From Mycolicibacterium llatzerense (GTDB lineage: Bacteria > Actinomycetota > Actinomycetes > Mycobacteriales > Mycobacteriaceae): DNA of 64,000 nt. The DNA lies in the NCBI RefSeq assembly GCF_000878195.1, contig NZ_JXST01000009.1, positions 62,001-126,000 of the forward strand, in the 5' to 3' direction. Of this stretch, positions 45,069 to 53,814 are shown piece after piece (within the stretch, counting starts at the first letter, position 1; every line of letters starts with the position of its first letter). A program made the translations under genes and the position numbers. The notes beneath the pieces were generated by a model. It did not search any database. It had not been told where the DNA came from and worked only from the letters and a program-made list of their open reading frames with translations.

Positions 45069-45977
45069 CTACTGGGGTGGAGCGTCCGGTGCCGGCGACG
45101 GTGCGGCCTGCTCCGGCCCCGGGAGCCATGGCGCGCTCGCCGGCATGTGGGCCGGCGCCGCGGCGGTCTGCGGAGTCGAGGCCGGTGCGGGCTGACCGCG
45201 ACCCGCCTGGTCGGCGGCCTGCACCGTCGTTGATGACCACGGCGCGGGTCCGGCCAGCGCGTCGGCCGCCCACCCGGCCTGCAGCTGGCTCATCGCGAAG
45301 TTGACGCCCTGTGTGACCAATCCGCTGTCGATGTAACTGTTGTGGGCATCGAAGCTCGACCCGTGCGCGTCACACACCAGGTCGTTGGAAACACACAGAT
45401 CGGTGGTCTTGGGCTGATACACCGGGCCGACCGTGACCGTGGGGGAGCCGATGGCTCGCATGAAACGTGGGGACGGCTTACCGAACAGGGCAACGGCCGC
45501 AACGTGATCCGCGACGTCCGGCGGCATGGGGGCCGGCACATCGGTGGCGGCGATCCCCTCGGGGATGGTGCCCGCGGTGACGAAGCCCGCAACGGCGGCG
45601 CCCTGCGAGAACCCGCCGAGGACCATCTTGGTCCGCGGGCAGGCCGCAGCGGTGGTCACCAGCTGCCTGCGGGCGTCGCGAATTCCGTCGACGGCGGTGG
45701 GGAAGTCGGTGGTAGCGGGATAGTCGACCGCATACACGTCAAGGGTTTTCGGGCTGATTGCGGTGCGAAGCCCATTGATGAATGCCGTCCCGACCCCGCC
45801 CGGTCCGGGCGCTTCATCGGTTCCTCGGGCGAAGATGACCTGGGCGTCTGGACAGTCTGCCGCGTGTGCTGTCGGCAATGGTGCGGCGGACAGCAATCCT
45901 GGCGGTACCACCAGGATTGCGGCTGTCGCAGCGGTCGTCAGGCTTCTGATTCGGCTTCTGCTTTTGCTTGGCCTCAC
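45069..45977 (-). CDS. secreted cutinase-family hydrolase
   Basis: A 302-residue secreted esterase of the cutinase (Culp) family, paralogous to the one at 1899. A signal peptide (ATAAILVVPPGLLSAAPLPTAHA) ends before ADCPDAQVIFARGTDEA. The nucleophile serine is in GGFSQGAAV, the acid in CVSNDLVCD and the histidine in SFDAHNSYI. After about residue 240 the tail is Pro/Ala-rich without the YGP repeats of the other copy. GTG 45977 is chosen as the start; the frame is open further upstream but overlaps the TetR operator and start. It is divergent from a TetR gene. Confidence 0.9.
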   Translation of the reverse strand: MRPSKSRSRIRSLTTAATAAILVVPPGLLSAAPLPTAHAADCPDAQVIFARGTDEAPGPGGVGTAFINGLRTAISPKTLDVYAVDYPATTDFPTAVDGIRDARRQLVTTAAACPRTKMVLGGFSQGAAVAGFVTAGTIPEGIAATDVPAPMPPDVADHVAAVALFGKPSPRFMRAIGSPTVTVGPVYQPKTTDLCVSNDLVCDAHGSSFDAHNSYIDSGLVTQGVNFAMSQLQAGWAADALAGPAPWSSTTVQAADQAGRGQPAPASTPQTAAAPAHMPASAPWLPGPEQAAPSPAPDAPPQ

Positions 45978-46074
45978 GGGTCCATGCTGACACGTCGGCG
46001 GGTCTTCTGCGCGCCTACGCGGGCCGTGTCGGGATTGATTATTTGCTGGTAGGGCTGGATTGCCGGGCCGCGGC

Positions 46075-46103
46075 TTGACGATGCGGCACCGGTACGCCAT
46101 GCT
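46075..46103 (+). promoter_or_regulatory. possible leaderless promoter of TetR gene
   Basis: TTGACG (46075-46080) and CATGCT (46098-46103) are 17 bases apart. The expected transcription start would be at about 46110, directly at the ATG at 46111, giving a leaderless mRNA. The -10 element is weak, so this is tentative. Confidence 0.35.
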
Positions 46104-46105
46104 GT

Positions 46106-46130
46106 TGAACATGTTCACTGAACACGTTCA
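46106..46130. promoter_or_regulatory. tandem operator-like palindromes over the TetR start codon
   Basis: TGAACATGTTCA (46106-46117) is a perfect 12-bp palindrome, and TGAACACGTTCA (46119-46130) repeats the TGAAC-N2-GTTCA arms 13 bases on. The presumed start codon ATG 46111 lies inside the first site, so a bound repressor would cover both the transcription and translation start. Confidence 0.6.
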
Positions 46131-46728
46131 GTCGCGTGCTGCGGCGAGAGACGAGACCCGGGCGAAGGTGTTGGCGTCCGCCGAACGGCTGTTCCGTGGA
46201 CAGGGTTTCGCTGCGACGACGGTTCGCCAGATCGCGACCGACGCGGGTGTCAGCACAGGCACCGTGATGGGCGTCGGAGACAAGGACGGTTTGCTCATCG
46301 AGGTCTTCGACGAGTGGATCGCCGCCGTCCACCGCGACCGTCAGGCCGGCGATGAATCGCCAGACCCGTTGACCCCGGACGCGACGGTCGATGCCGTAAT
46401 CGGGCTGCTCGCACCGTTTCTGCGGTACTTCGCCGAGGACCCCGCGTTGTCCCGGCAGTACTCCTCGATCATCGTTCGCGGCAGCCATGAATCGGCGATC
46501 TTCCGCGACCTCGCCGTCGCCTTGGTCACCGAACTGGAGTCGGTCCTGGCGCGCGCCGGGCTCTCAAAGGCCGCCGCGCCGCGCGCCGCCCGGGTCGTCT
46601 ACTTCGCCTATCTCGGCATCGTCATGACCGGCGGGAATCAAGTGTCCGGCGGTGCGTCGGTACCTGACCAACTACGCGACGTCGTCCGTTGCGTCATTCA
46701 CGATTCAACACAAGGAGATGAGCAGTGA
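46111..46728 (+). CDS. TetR family regulator
   Basis: A 205-residue TetR regulator starting MFTEHVQSRAAARDETR, with the helix-turn-helix ATTVRQIATDAGVSTGTVMGVGDKDGLL (about residues 35-62). The recognition helix GTVMGVGDK lacks the usual aromatic Y/F-x-HF pattern. Starts at ATG 46099 or 46060 are possible; 46111 gives the normal N-terminal length. It is followed by a coupled DoxX-like gene and is divergent from a cutinase gene. The two palindromes over its start suggest tight autoregulation. Confidence 0.85.
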   Translation: MFTEHVQSRAAARDETRAKVLASAERLFRGQGFAATTVRQIATDAGVSTGTVMGVGDKDGLLIEVFDEWIAAVHRDRQAGDESPDPLTPDATVDAVIGLLAPFLRYFAEDPALSRQYSSIIVRGSHESAIFRDLAVALVTELESVLARAGLSKAAAPRAARVVYFAYLGIVMTGGNQVSGGASVPDQLRDVVRCVIHDSTQGDEQ

Positions 46729-47084
46729 CTGGTATTCCGCACTATTGGTGGCCCACCGCATTGTTGGCGGCGGTGCTCTTCGGTGACGCGTTGATGTCGA
46801 TCCGTCCGCCGCAGTTCATCCGCGGATGTCTTGAGGGAGTGAAACTTCCGCAGGACTGGTGGTGGGTGTTGATCGTCGTCAAGCTGCTGGCCGTAGCTGG
46901 CCTGGTGGCCGGGCTGAAGTATCCCGGCATCGGGGTGGCGGCCAACGTCGGGGTGATCGTCTACTTCGTGTGCGCGGCCTACGCGCACTACCGTGCCGAT
47001 TTCCTCAAGCAGGAATTCTGGCTCAATTGCCTTGGCATGCTGGGGCTGTCGGTCGGTGTCTTCGTCCTGTCGTACGTGGTGTGA
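46725..47084 (+). CDS. DoxX-like small membrane protein
   Basis: A 119-residue protein with four hydrophobic segments (PTALLAAVLFGDALMSI, WVLIVVKLLAVAGLVAGL, VAANVGVIVYFVCAAYAHY, LGMLGLSVGVFVLSYVV), the build of DoxX-like proteins. The GTG start overlaps the TetR stop (GTGA), so it is probably the main target in cis of that regulator. DoxX-type proteins have been linked to redox or thiol stress in mycobacteria, but the role of this one is unknown. It converges on the TSUP gene with four bases between the stops. Confidence 0.82.
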   Translation: MTGIPHYWWPTALLAAVLFGDALMSIRPPQFIRGCLEGVKLPQDWWWVLIVVKLLAVAGLVAGLKYPGIGVAANVGVIVYFVCAAYAHYRADFLKQEFWLNCLGMLGLSVGVFVLSYVV

Positions 47085-47088
47085 CTCG

Positions 47089-47823
47089 CTACCTCAGCAT
47101 CATGACCGTGAACGCCACGACGCTGACCACCACGATGCAGGCGCGTAAGGCATTGGGCGGCAGGCGCCGTCCGATCTTTGCCCCGATGTAGCCACCGATC
47201 GTGGAGCCGACGGCCAGCAGCAGCGCCGGTAGCCAGGCCACCTGGCCGACGACGATGAAGATGATGGCCGCGACCGAATTGACCAGTCCCACAGAGATGT
47301 TCTTGACGCCGTTGAGCCGCTGCAGGTCTTCCGACACGAACAGTCCGAACAGGGCCATCATGATGATGCCTTGCGCCGCACCGAAATAGCCGCCGTACAC
47401 CGCGCACCCGAAGATGCCCAGGTACAGCGGCACAGCATGGTCGGTAGTCCGTTCGGTGCCGCGTCGCGCGTCGAGCGCGCGGCGCAACAGGGGCTGCACC
47501 AGCACGAGCACGCCGGCCAACAGGATCAGCCACGGCACCACCGCGGTGAACGCGCCCGGTGGAAGTTTGAGCAGCAGCACCGCGCCGACAATCGCTCCGA
47601 CCAGCGATACCGCACCGAGCCGGACGATGCGGGCGCCCTGGCCGCCGAGCTCATGCCGGTAGCCGTAGGCGCCGGTGAAGTTGCCGGGTACCAGCCCGAC
47701 GGAGTTGGACATGTTGGCCACCAGCGGCGGGTAGCCGACGGCCATCAGCACGGGGAAGGTGATGAGGCTGCCGGATCCGACGACCGCGTTGATCACTCCC
47801 GCGGCGACGCCGGCCAGCAGCAC
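47089..47823 (-). CDS. TSUP family permease (TauE/SafE)
   Basis: A 244-residue membrane protein with eight or so hydrophobic segments and the two TauE/SafE repeats: GVAAGVINAVVGSGSLITFPVLMAVGYPP near the start and VYGGYFGAAQGIIMMALFG in the middle. The family exports or imports sulfite, sulfonates or other organic anions. The GTG at 47823 is the only canonical start downstream of an in-frame TAA. The codons before it (LTALAITA) would extend the first helix, so the true start may be a rarer codon such as CTG 47847. It follows a cysteine hydrolase gene on the same strand by 62 bases. Confidence 0.85.
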   Translation of the reverse strand: MLLAGVAAGVINAVVGSGSLITFPVLMAVGYPPLVANMSNSVGLVPGNFTGAYGYRHELGGQGARIVRLGAVSLVGAIVGAVLLLKLPPGAFTAVVPWLILLAGVLVLVQPLLRRALDARRGTERTTDHAVPLYLGIFGCAVYGGYFGAAQGIIMMALFGLFVSEDLQRLNGVKNISVGLVNSVAAIIFIVVGQVAWLPALLLAVGSTIGGYIGAKIGRRLPPNALRACIVVVSVVAFTVMMLR

Positions 47824-47885
47824 CGCGGTGATCGCGAGGGCGGTCAGGGGTGCGTCTTACTGTGCGGTCTCACGCACTGAATTCT

Positions 47886-48545
47886 TCACTGGGCCGGCGC
47901 GGCCGTCGCACCGGCCTGGAAGAACTGCTCGATATCGGCGGTGCTCAGCCTCGCGACGCCGATCAGCGCCAGGTCGGCCAGTCGCTCGGGCGTCACCTGG
48001 GAGGTGGCGTCGGTGACCAGCGCCGCGCGGTAGTCGCGCTCGGAGGCGTCGAACAGGGTGGCGCGCGGACAGTTCGGCAGATTGCAGCCCGCCACCACGA
48101 TGGTGTTCACCCCGAGGTCGCGGAGATGCTCATCGAGTGAGGTGCGGTAGAAGGCCGACCACCGCGGTTTGAACATGACGACCTCGCCCGCCGCGACGTA
48201 TTGGATACCGCCGGCCAGCAGCGAGTCGTAGTCCAACGGGTGGGCCAGCAGTTCGGTGGGCACGGCAGCGCCGTCGGTGTGCGGTGCGGCGATCTGCCGG
48301 CCGGACTCGATCATTGCCCGACGCGGCGGGTCGGCGTCGCTGCCGCCGGGGACGTACAGCCGCACGATGTGCACGATCGGTCGGCGCGCCGCGCGGAACG
48401 CCTCGAGCAGTCGCGCCATCGCGGGCAGGTGTTCGGCGGTGCCGTCGACCTGCGACGGCCCCGAGACGAAATCGTTCTGCACGTCGATCAGCACCAGGGC
48501 GCTGCGTGCCAGGTCAGGGGAGGTGTAGTCGTGGCCGGCAGACAC
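47886..48545 (-). CDS. cysteine hydrolase, isochorismatase-like family
   Basis: A 219-residue cysteine hydrolase. The triad is visible: aspartate in VLIDVQNDF (about residue 21), lysine in MFKPRWSAFY and the nucleophile cysteine in VVAGCNLPNCPRATLFDASERDY (about residue 152). The family includes isochorismatases, nicotinamidases and N-carbamoyl amidohydrolases. The NLPNCPRATLFDASE block is that of the amidohydrolase-like branch. GTG 48545 is chosen; GTG 48584 is possible. It is divergent from an aldehyde dehydrogenase and precedes the TSUP gene. Confidence 0.83.
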   Translation of the reverse strand: MSAGHDYTSPDLARSALVLIDVQNDFVSGPSQVDGTAEHLPAMARLLEAFRAARRPIVHIVRLYVPGGSDADPPRRAMIESGRQIAAPHTDGAAVPTELLAHPLDYDSLLAGGIQYVAAGEVVMFKPRWSAFYRTSLDEHLRDLGVNTIVVAGCNLPNCPRATLFDASERDYRAALVTDATSQVTPERLADLALIGVARLSTADIEQFFQAGATAAPAQ

Positions 48546-48679
48546 GTTCCCGATCTTTCCAGACAAACCGCCGTCGTGAGCCACTCTTGACGACCCGCCG
48601 ACGGCAATGCTAAGCAACTGCACAGCATTTGTTGCGCGCTCACCCCGGGGCGCGCGTCGCTGACGATGAGAGGCACGCG

Positions 48680-50134
48680 ATGACGCTGCAGTCGGTCTTG
48701 GAGGACATCCAGAAGCGCCCAGGCACGGGTGATCTCATCCCGATCATCGATCCGGTGAGCGAAGAGCAGATCGGCGAATTCACCGATTGCGGCCCTGAGT
48801 TCGTCGACGAGGCGGTCGCCCGCGCCAAGTCGTCCTTCGAGGCCGGCGTCTGGTCCGGCATGCCCGGCCGCGAGCGGGCCAAGATCCTGTGGCGCATCGC
48901 CGACCTGATCGACGAGCACGCCGCCGACTTCGCGGCGATCGACTCGGCCAACACAGGCATGATGAAGAGGCAGTCCGAGCTGGTGGTCCCGACCTGCGCC
49001 GAGTTCTTCCGCTATTACGCCGGCTGGTGTTCCAAGATCAACGGCACCGCCTATGACATCCGCACCAGCGGCATCGCCTCCGACGCCTATGTCGACCAGC
49101 ACGGCTACACGCTGCGCGAGCCCTACGGCGTCGTCGGCCTGATCTTCCCGTGGAACGGCCCGATCTTCAACGCCTGCGCCAAGATCGCCCCTGCCCTGGC
49201 CGCAGGCTGCAGCAGCCTGGTGAAACCCGCTGAGGAGACGCCTCTTTCGGCCCTGCTGCTGGACCGGCTGATCCACGAAGCCGGCGTTCCCGAGGGCGTC
49301 ATCAACCTGATCACCGGGTACGGCCACACCGCGGGCGCCGCCATCACCGCGCATCCCGACGTCGAGAAGGTCGCCTTCACGGGGTCGACCGAAGTCGGCA
49401 AGGAGATCGTCAAGGCGTCGGCGGGCAACCTGAAGAAGGTCATGCTGGAACTCGGCGGCAAGTCGCCGGTGCTGATCTTCGACGACGCCGACCTGGACAA
49501 GGCCATCTTCGGTGCGGCCATGGGAATTTTCATTCACTCCGGGCAGGGATGTGTCTGCGGCTCAAGGATTTTCGTGCAGCGCGGCGTCTACGAGCAGGTG
49601 GTCGAGGGCATCGCGGGTGTCGCCAACTTCATGAAGTACGGCGGGCCGGAGGAAGAGGGTGTGATGAGCGGCCCGCTGATCAGTGCCAAGCAATTGGGCC
49701 GGGTCTTGAGCTTCATCGACGAAGGCCGCAGCGACGGTGTCGAGATCGTCGCCGGTGGCTACCGACTGGATCGCAAGGGCTACTTCGTGCACCCGACGGT
49801 GCTGACCAACGTCGATCCCGGAATGCGCCTGTACCAGCAGGAGATCTTCGGGCCGGTGGTGAGCATCCTGCCGTTCGACACCGAAGACGAGGCCGTCGCG
49901 ATGGCCAACGACACCAGCTACGGCCTCGCGGCCACCGCGTGGACCACCAACGTCAGCCGGGCGCACCGCATCGTCAAGCGGCTGCAGGCCGGCAGCGTTC
50001 AGGTCAACTGCCAGTTGGTCTTTGACCACGACCTGCCCTTCGGTGGATACAAGCAGTCCGGCTGGGGCCAGGAGTTCGGTCGCGAAGGGCTCGATGCCTA
50101 CCTGAAGAACAAGAGCATCATCGTCCAGCTCTAA
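48680..50134 (+). CDS. NAD(P)-dependent aldehyde dehydrogenase
   Basis: A 484-residue aldehyde dehydrogenase. The cofactor/active-site motifs are FPWNGPIFNA, KPAEETPLSALLL, FTGSTEVGKEI, the general-base glutamate in LELGGKSP (about residue 260) and the catalytic cysteine in HSGQGCVCGSR (about 294). FGPVVSILPF and the C-terminal GGYKQSGWGQEFG are normal. It converts an aldehyde to an acid. The substrate is unknown. ATG 48680 has GAGAGG just upstream. Two short inverted repeats follow its stop. Confidence 0.93.
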   Translation: MTLQSVLEDIQKRPGTGDLIPIIDPVSEEQIGEFTDCGPEFVDEAVARAKSSFEAGVWSGMPGRERAKILWRIADLIDEHAADFAAIDSANTGMMKRQSELVVPTCAEFFRYYAGWCSKINGTAYDIRTSGIASDAYVDQHGYTLREPYGVVGLIFPWNGPIFNACAKIAPALAAGCSSLVKPAEETPLSALLLDRLIHEAGVPEGVINLITGYGHTAGAAITAHPDVEKVAFTGSTEVGKEIVKASAGNLKKVMLELGGKSPVLIFDDADLDKAIFGAAMGIFIHSGQGCVCGSRIFVQRGVYEQVVEGIAGVANFMKYGGPEEEGVMSGPLISAKQLGRVLSFIDEGRSDGVEIVAGGYRLDRKGYFVHPTVLTNVDPGMRLYQQEIFGPVVSILPFDTEDEAVAMANDTSYGLAATAWTTNVSRAHRIVKRLQAGSVQVNCQLVFDHDLPFGGYKQSGWGQEFGREGLDAYLKNKSIIVQL

Positions 50135-50151
50135 TCACCCGCGGGCATCAT

Positions 50152-50179
50152 GTGACGGAGGTCACGTCTCGGTGTGACC
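50152..50179. repeat. overlapping short inverted repeats after the aldehyde dehydrogenase gene
   Basis: GTGAC/GTCAC (50152-50156, 50161-50165) and GGTCAC/GTGACC (50160-50165, 50174-50179) share the central GTCAC arm, so only one hairpin can form at a time. There is no T run. It could be a weak terminator or a regulator site for the next gene. Confidence 0.45.
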
Positions 50180-50193
50180 TCGCACCCTTCGGC

Positions 50194-50230
50194 TACGCAA
50201 CCGTAGGTTCACAGAACCTACGGTTGCGTA
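50194..50230. promoter_or_regulatory. perfect 37-bp palindrome upstream of FadE5-like gene
   Basis: TACGCAACCGTAGGTT (50194-50209) and AACCTACGGTTGCGTA (50215-50230) are exact reverse complements around five bases. Each arm also contains its own AACC-N3-GGTT palindrome. It ends 28 bases before the start of the acyl-CoA dehydrogenase gene, where an operator would be expected. It could also fold as a long RNA hairpin in the 5' leader. Confidence 0.75.
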
Positions 50231-50258
50231 CCTTTCCGTCGCCGCCAATCCTTTGTAT

Positions 50259-52088
50259 GTGAGCCACTACATCGCCAACCTGCGCGATATCGAATTCAAT
50301 CTGTTCGAAGTGCTGCCGCTCGGTGCGGCCCTGGACGCGGGCGGCTACGGCGACCTCGATGCGGACACCGCCCGTTCGATGCTCGACGAGGTCTCGCGAC
50401 TCGCGGAAGGCGTTGTCGCAGAGTCGTTTGTCGACGCCGACCGCAACCCGCCGGTGTTCCTGCCCGACGAGCACCGGATCACGGTGTCAGACGAGCTTGC
50501 CAAGACCGTCCGGGTGGTCAAGGAGGCGGAGTGGTGGCGCCTCGGCCTCGACGAGCGAGCCGGCGGTACGGCTGCGCCGGCGGCGCTGGTGTGGGCGATC
50601 CAGGAGATGCTCATCTCGGCCAACCCGTCGGCGACCTTTCTGTACGGACTCGGGCCGGCGATGGCCCACACGCTGGCCGAGGTCGGTACCGAAGAGCAGC
50701 AGCACTGGGCGCAGTTGGCGATGGACAAGGGCTGGGCGGGCACCATGGTGCTGACCGAGCCGGATGCCGGATCCGACGTCGGCGCGGGACGGGCGAAGGC
50801 GATCGCTCAGGAGGACGGCACCTGGCACATCGAGGGCGTCAAGCGCTTCATCTCCGGCGGCGACGTCGGTGACACCGCCGAGAACGTCTTCCACCTGGTG
50901 CTGGCCCGCCCCGAAGGGGCAGGCCCGGGAACCAAGGGACTGAGCCTGTTCTTCGTGCCCAACTTCCTGTTCGACCCCGAGACGCTTGAACTCGGCGAGC
51001 GCAACGGCGTGTACGTCACCGGCCTGGAACACAAGATGGGCATCAAGTCCTCACCCACCTGTGAGCTGACGTTCGGCGCCCATGGGAAGCCCGCAATCGG
51101 GTATCTGGTGGGCGGGGTGCACAACGGCATCGCGCAGATGTTCAAGGTCATCGAGAACGCGCGAATGACGGTCGGGGTCAAGGCTGCCGGCACGTTGTCC
51201 ACCGGCTACCTCAACGCGCTGGCCTACGCCAAGGAACGCATTCAGGGCGCCGACCTCACCCACATGGCCGACAAGACCGCGCCGCGCGTCGCGATCATCG
51301 AACACCCCGACGTTCGGCGCAGCCTGATGACACAGAAGGCGTACGCCGAAGGGCTGCGCTCGGTCTACCTGTACACCGCCGCCTATCAGAATTCTGATGT
51401 CGCGCAACTCGTTTCGGGGGCCGACGCCGATCTGGCGCACCGGGTGAACGACCTGCTGCTGCCCATCGTGAAAGGCGTCGGCTCCGAACGCGCCTACGAG
51501 ATGCTCTCCGAATCACTGCAGACCCTCGGTGGGTCCGGCTTCTTGCAGGACTATCCGATCGAGCAGTACATCCGCGACGCACGCATCGACGCGCTGTACG
51601 AGGGCACCACGGCCATCCAGTCGCTGGACTTCTTCTTCCGCAAGATCATCCGGGATCAAGGCTCGGCCCTGGCTCACGTGTCGAGCCAGATCACCGCCAC
51701 CATCGACGCTGCCGGGCCGGACCTCAAGGCTGAAACCGACAGGCTGGCAACGGCTCTGGCGGATGTGCAGGCGATGGCCGCCGCGTTGACCGGTTACCTC
51801 ATGGCCGCCCAAGGCGACCCTGAGCAGCTGTACAAGGTGGGCCTTGGCTCGGTGCGTTTCCTGCTCGCGGTCGGCGACCTGATGATCGGTTGGCGGTTGA
51901 TCCTCGCCGCGCAGATCGCCCAGGCGGCGCTCGCCGGCGCCACCGAACGCGACCACGCGTTCTACACCGGCAAGGTGGCGGTGGCGAAGTTCTTCGCCAA
52001 GAACATGCTGCCGCTGCTGTCCTCGGTGCGTGAGGTGATCGAGACGCTGGACACCGACGTCATGGAAGTGGAGAACGCCGCCTTCTAG
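50259..52088 (+). CDS. FadE5-like acyl-CoA dehydrogenase, long form
   Basis: A 609-residue acyl-CoA dehydrogenase of the long branch with an extra C-terminal helical domain. It opens [19 protein letters not shown], matching the N-terminus of mycobacterial FadE5, a broad-range enzyme for the first step of fatty acid beta-oxidation. [19 protein letters not shown] and [12 protein letters not shown] are the FAD/substrate motifs, [21 protein letters not shown] and [10 protein letters not shown] the C-terminal ones. The GTG at 50259 is chosen by that resemblance; a TTG at 50253 is in frame, and no clear ribosome-binding site is seen. A 37-bp palindrome lies just upstream. Confidence 0.92.
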   Translation: MSHYIANLRDIEFNLFEVLPLGAALDAGGYGDLDADTARSMLDEVSRLAEGVVAESFVDADRNPPVFLPDEHRITVSDELAKTVRVVKEAEWWRLGLDERAGGTAAPAALVWAIQEMLISANPSATFLYGLGPAMAHTLAEVGTEEQQHWAQLAMDKGWAGTMVLTEPDAGSDVGAGRAKAIAQEDGTWHIEGVKRFISGGDVGDTAENVFHLVLARPEGAGPGTKGLSLFFVPNFLFDPETLELGERNGVYVTGLEHKMGIKSSPTCELTFGAHGKPAIGYLVGGVHNGIAQMFKVIENARMTVGVKAAGTLSTGYLNALAYAKERIQGADLTHMADKTAPRVAIIEHPDVRRSLMTQKAYAEGLRSVYLYTAAYQNSDVAQLVSGADADLAHRVNDLLLPIVKGVGSERAYEMLSESLQTLGGSGFLQDYPIEQYIRDARIDALYEGTTAIQSLDFFFRKIIRDQGSALAHVSSQITATIDAAGPDLKAETDRLATALADVQAMAAALTGYLMAAQGDPEQLYKVGLGSVRFLLAVGDLMIGWRLILAAQIAQAALAGATERDHAFYTGKVAVAKFFAKNMLPLLSSVREVIETLDTDVMEVENAAF

Positions 52089-52200
52089 CCGGGCTTCCTG
52101 TCCCGTCGATCAGATCACAGTTCCGGCCCTGAATTGCTGTGGATAGGCCGCTTCCGTGGAAAATGGTCGCAGACCCACGACAGGACGAGGAGAGTGCGAC

Positions 52201-53814
52201 GTGCGACGCGACACCCTGGCGTGGCTCGGTGCCCGCGCACTGACCCGCCGCTTGGGTTTGCCGCGCGCCAAGAGCTTCCGGGTGGAGCGCTCGCTTCCGG
52301 TACCCATGCGCGACGGCGCCGTCCTGTTGGCCGATCACTACGCGCCGCGGGTCCGCAAGCCGGCCGGCACGTTGCTGATGCGGGGTCCGTACGGTCGTGA
52401 CGGGCTGCCCAACCGGGTGTTCGCGGGGTTGTACGCGGGGCAGGGCTTCCATGTCGTGCTGCAGAGCACGCGCGGGACCTTCGGGTCCGACGGTGCGTTC
52501 GAGCCCGGTCGACACGAGGTCGACGACGGTGCCGACACAGTCCAGTGGCTGCGTGAACAACCTTGGTATGCAGGAGAATTCGCCACCGTCGGTGCGTCCT
52601 ACCTCGGCTTCACCCAACTGGCGCTGCTCGTCGACCAACCTGCTGACCTGACCACCTCGGTGATCACCATGGCGCCGCACGATTTCGGTCATTCAGTTTG
52701 GAGCACAGGATCATTCGCCCTCGGCGACTTCCTGGGTTGGAGCTATCAGGTGGCCTGGCAGCACCGTGGCGGCTGGATCCGTCAGATCCTCCGCGGCATG
52801 GCCACGCCCCGAACCCTCAAGCCGGTCGTGGAGACCCTGCCGCTCGATCCGGCGGCAGCTGAACTGCTGGGTGGCCGTACGCCGTGGTTCAACGCATGGC
52901 TCGAACAGCCCGATCCGTCATCGCCGTACTGGGCGGAGAACGGTGTCGCGGCAGCGCTCGACAATCTGCGCGGCCCAGTGCTGCTGATCACCGGGTGGCA
53001 GGACGTATTCGTGGACCAGACCCTGGAGCAGTACCGGCGGCTACGGGCCCGTGGCGTCGAGGTGGCGCTGACCGTGGGGCCGTGGACCCACGGGTCCGGC
53101 GGCACCGAAGCCATCAAAGAATCCGTTTTGTGGTTGGACGGATCACGCCGCGCCGCGGCCCCGGTGCGGATCTGCGTTGCCGGCGGTGACTGGCTCGACA
53201 TGCAGGAGTGGCCGCCGCCGGCCGCCGAACGGGTGTGGCACCTGCACCCTGGTGGCGCCCTCGCAGACACTGCGCCGGACACTGGGGCGTCGTCCACGTT
53301 TGTCTACGACCCGGCCGACCCGACGCCGAGTATCGGTGGGCGCCTTCTGGTTTCCGGCAAGTCCGGCTACATCGACGACACCGAGCTGGCCGAGCGATCC
53401 GATGTGCTGTCCTTCACCAGCCCCGTGCTCGCGGCTGACCTCGACGTCATCGGAACGCCGTACATCGATCTGGACCATCGCACCGACAACCCGCACGCCG
53501 ACGTGTTCGTGCGGATCAGTGACGTTGCTCCCGATGGGCATTCGACCAACGTCACGGACGGATACCTGCGGCTCACCGCGGCCGACGCCCCCGAGGCATT
53601 GCTCCGCCTGGAACTCGACGCGACCGCATACCGATTCGCGGCAGGCCACCGGATCCGCCTGCTGATCGCCGGTGGCTGTTTCCCGCGGTACGCACGCAAT
53701 CTGGGCACCGGTGATCCGCTGGCGACGGCGACCCGGATGGTGCCCTCGCTGCACACCGTCGCGCACGGCGACGGCGGGCAGTCCCGGTTGGTGCTGCCGG
53801 TCAGCGGACCCTGA
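52201..53814 (+). CDS. CocE/NonD family serine hydrolase
   Basis: A 537-residue hydrolase of the CocE/X-prolyl dipeptidyl aminopeptidase family. The alpha/beta domain has the nucleophile in TVGASYLGFTQ (about residue 131), the acid in TGWQDVFVDQ and the histidine in PWTHGSGG. The C-terminal jelly-roll begins near DVLSFTSPVLAADLDVIG. The family cleaves esters or amides, including cocaine and cephalosporin esters. GTG 52201 is chosen because GAGGAG lies about eight bases upstream, rather than the GTG at 52156. Its 3' end overlaps the convergent oxidoreductase gene by 14 bases. Confidence 0.9.
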   Translation: MRRDTLAWLGARALTRRLGLPRAKSFRVERSLPVPMRDGAVLLADHYAPRVRKPAGTLLMRGPYGRDGLPNRVFAGLYAGQGFHVVLQSTRGTFGSDGAFEPGRHEVDDGADTVQWLREQPWYAGEFATVGASYLGFTQLALLVDQPADLTTSVITMAPHDFGHSVWSTGSFALGDFLGWSYQVAWQHRGGWIRQILRGMATPRTLKPVVETLPLDPAAAELLGGRTPWFNAWLEQPDPSSPYWAENGVAAALDNLRGPVLLITGWQDVFVDQTLEQYRRLRARGVEVALTVGPWTHGSGGTEAIKESVLWLDGSRRAAAPVRICVAGGDWLDMQEWPPPAAERVWHLHPGGALADTAPDTGASSTFVYDPADPTPSIGGRLLVSGKSGYIDDTELAERSDVLSFTSPVLAADLDVIGTPYIDLDHRTDNPHADVFVRISDVAPDGHSTNVTDGYLRLTAADAPEALLRLELDATAYRFAAGHRIRLLIAGGCFPRYARNLGTGDPLATATRMVPSLHTVAHGDGGQSRLVLPVSGP

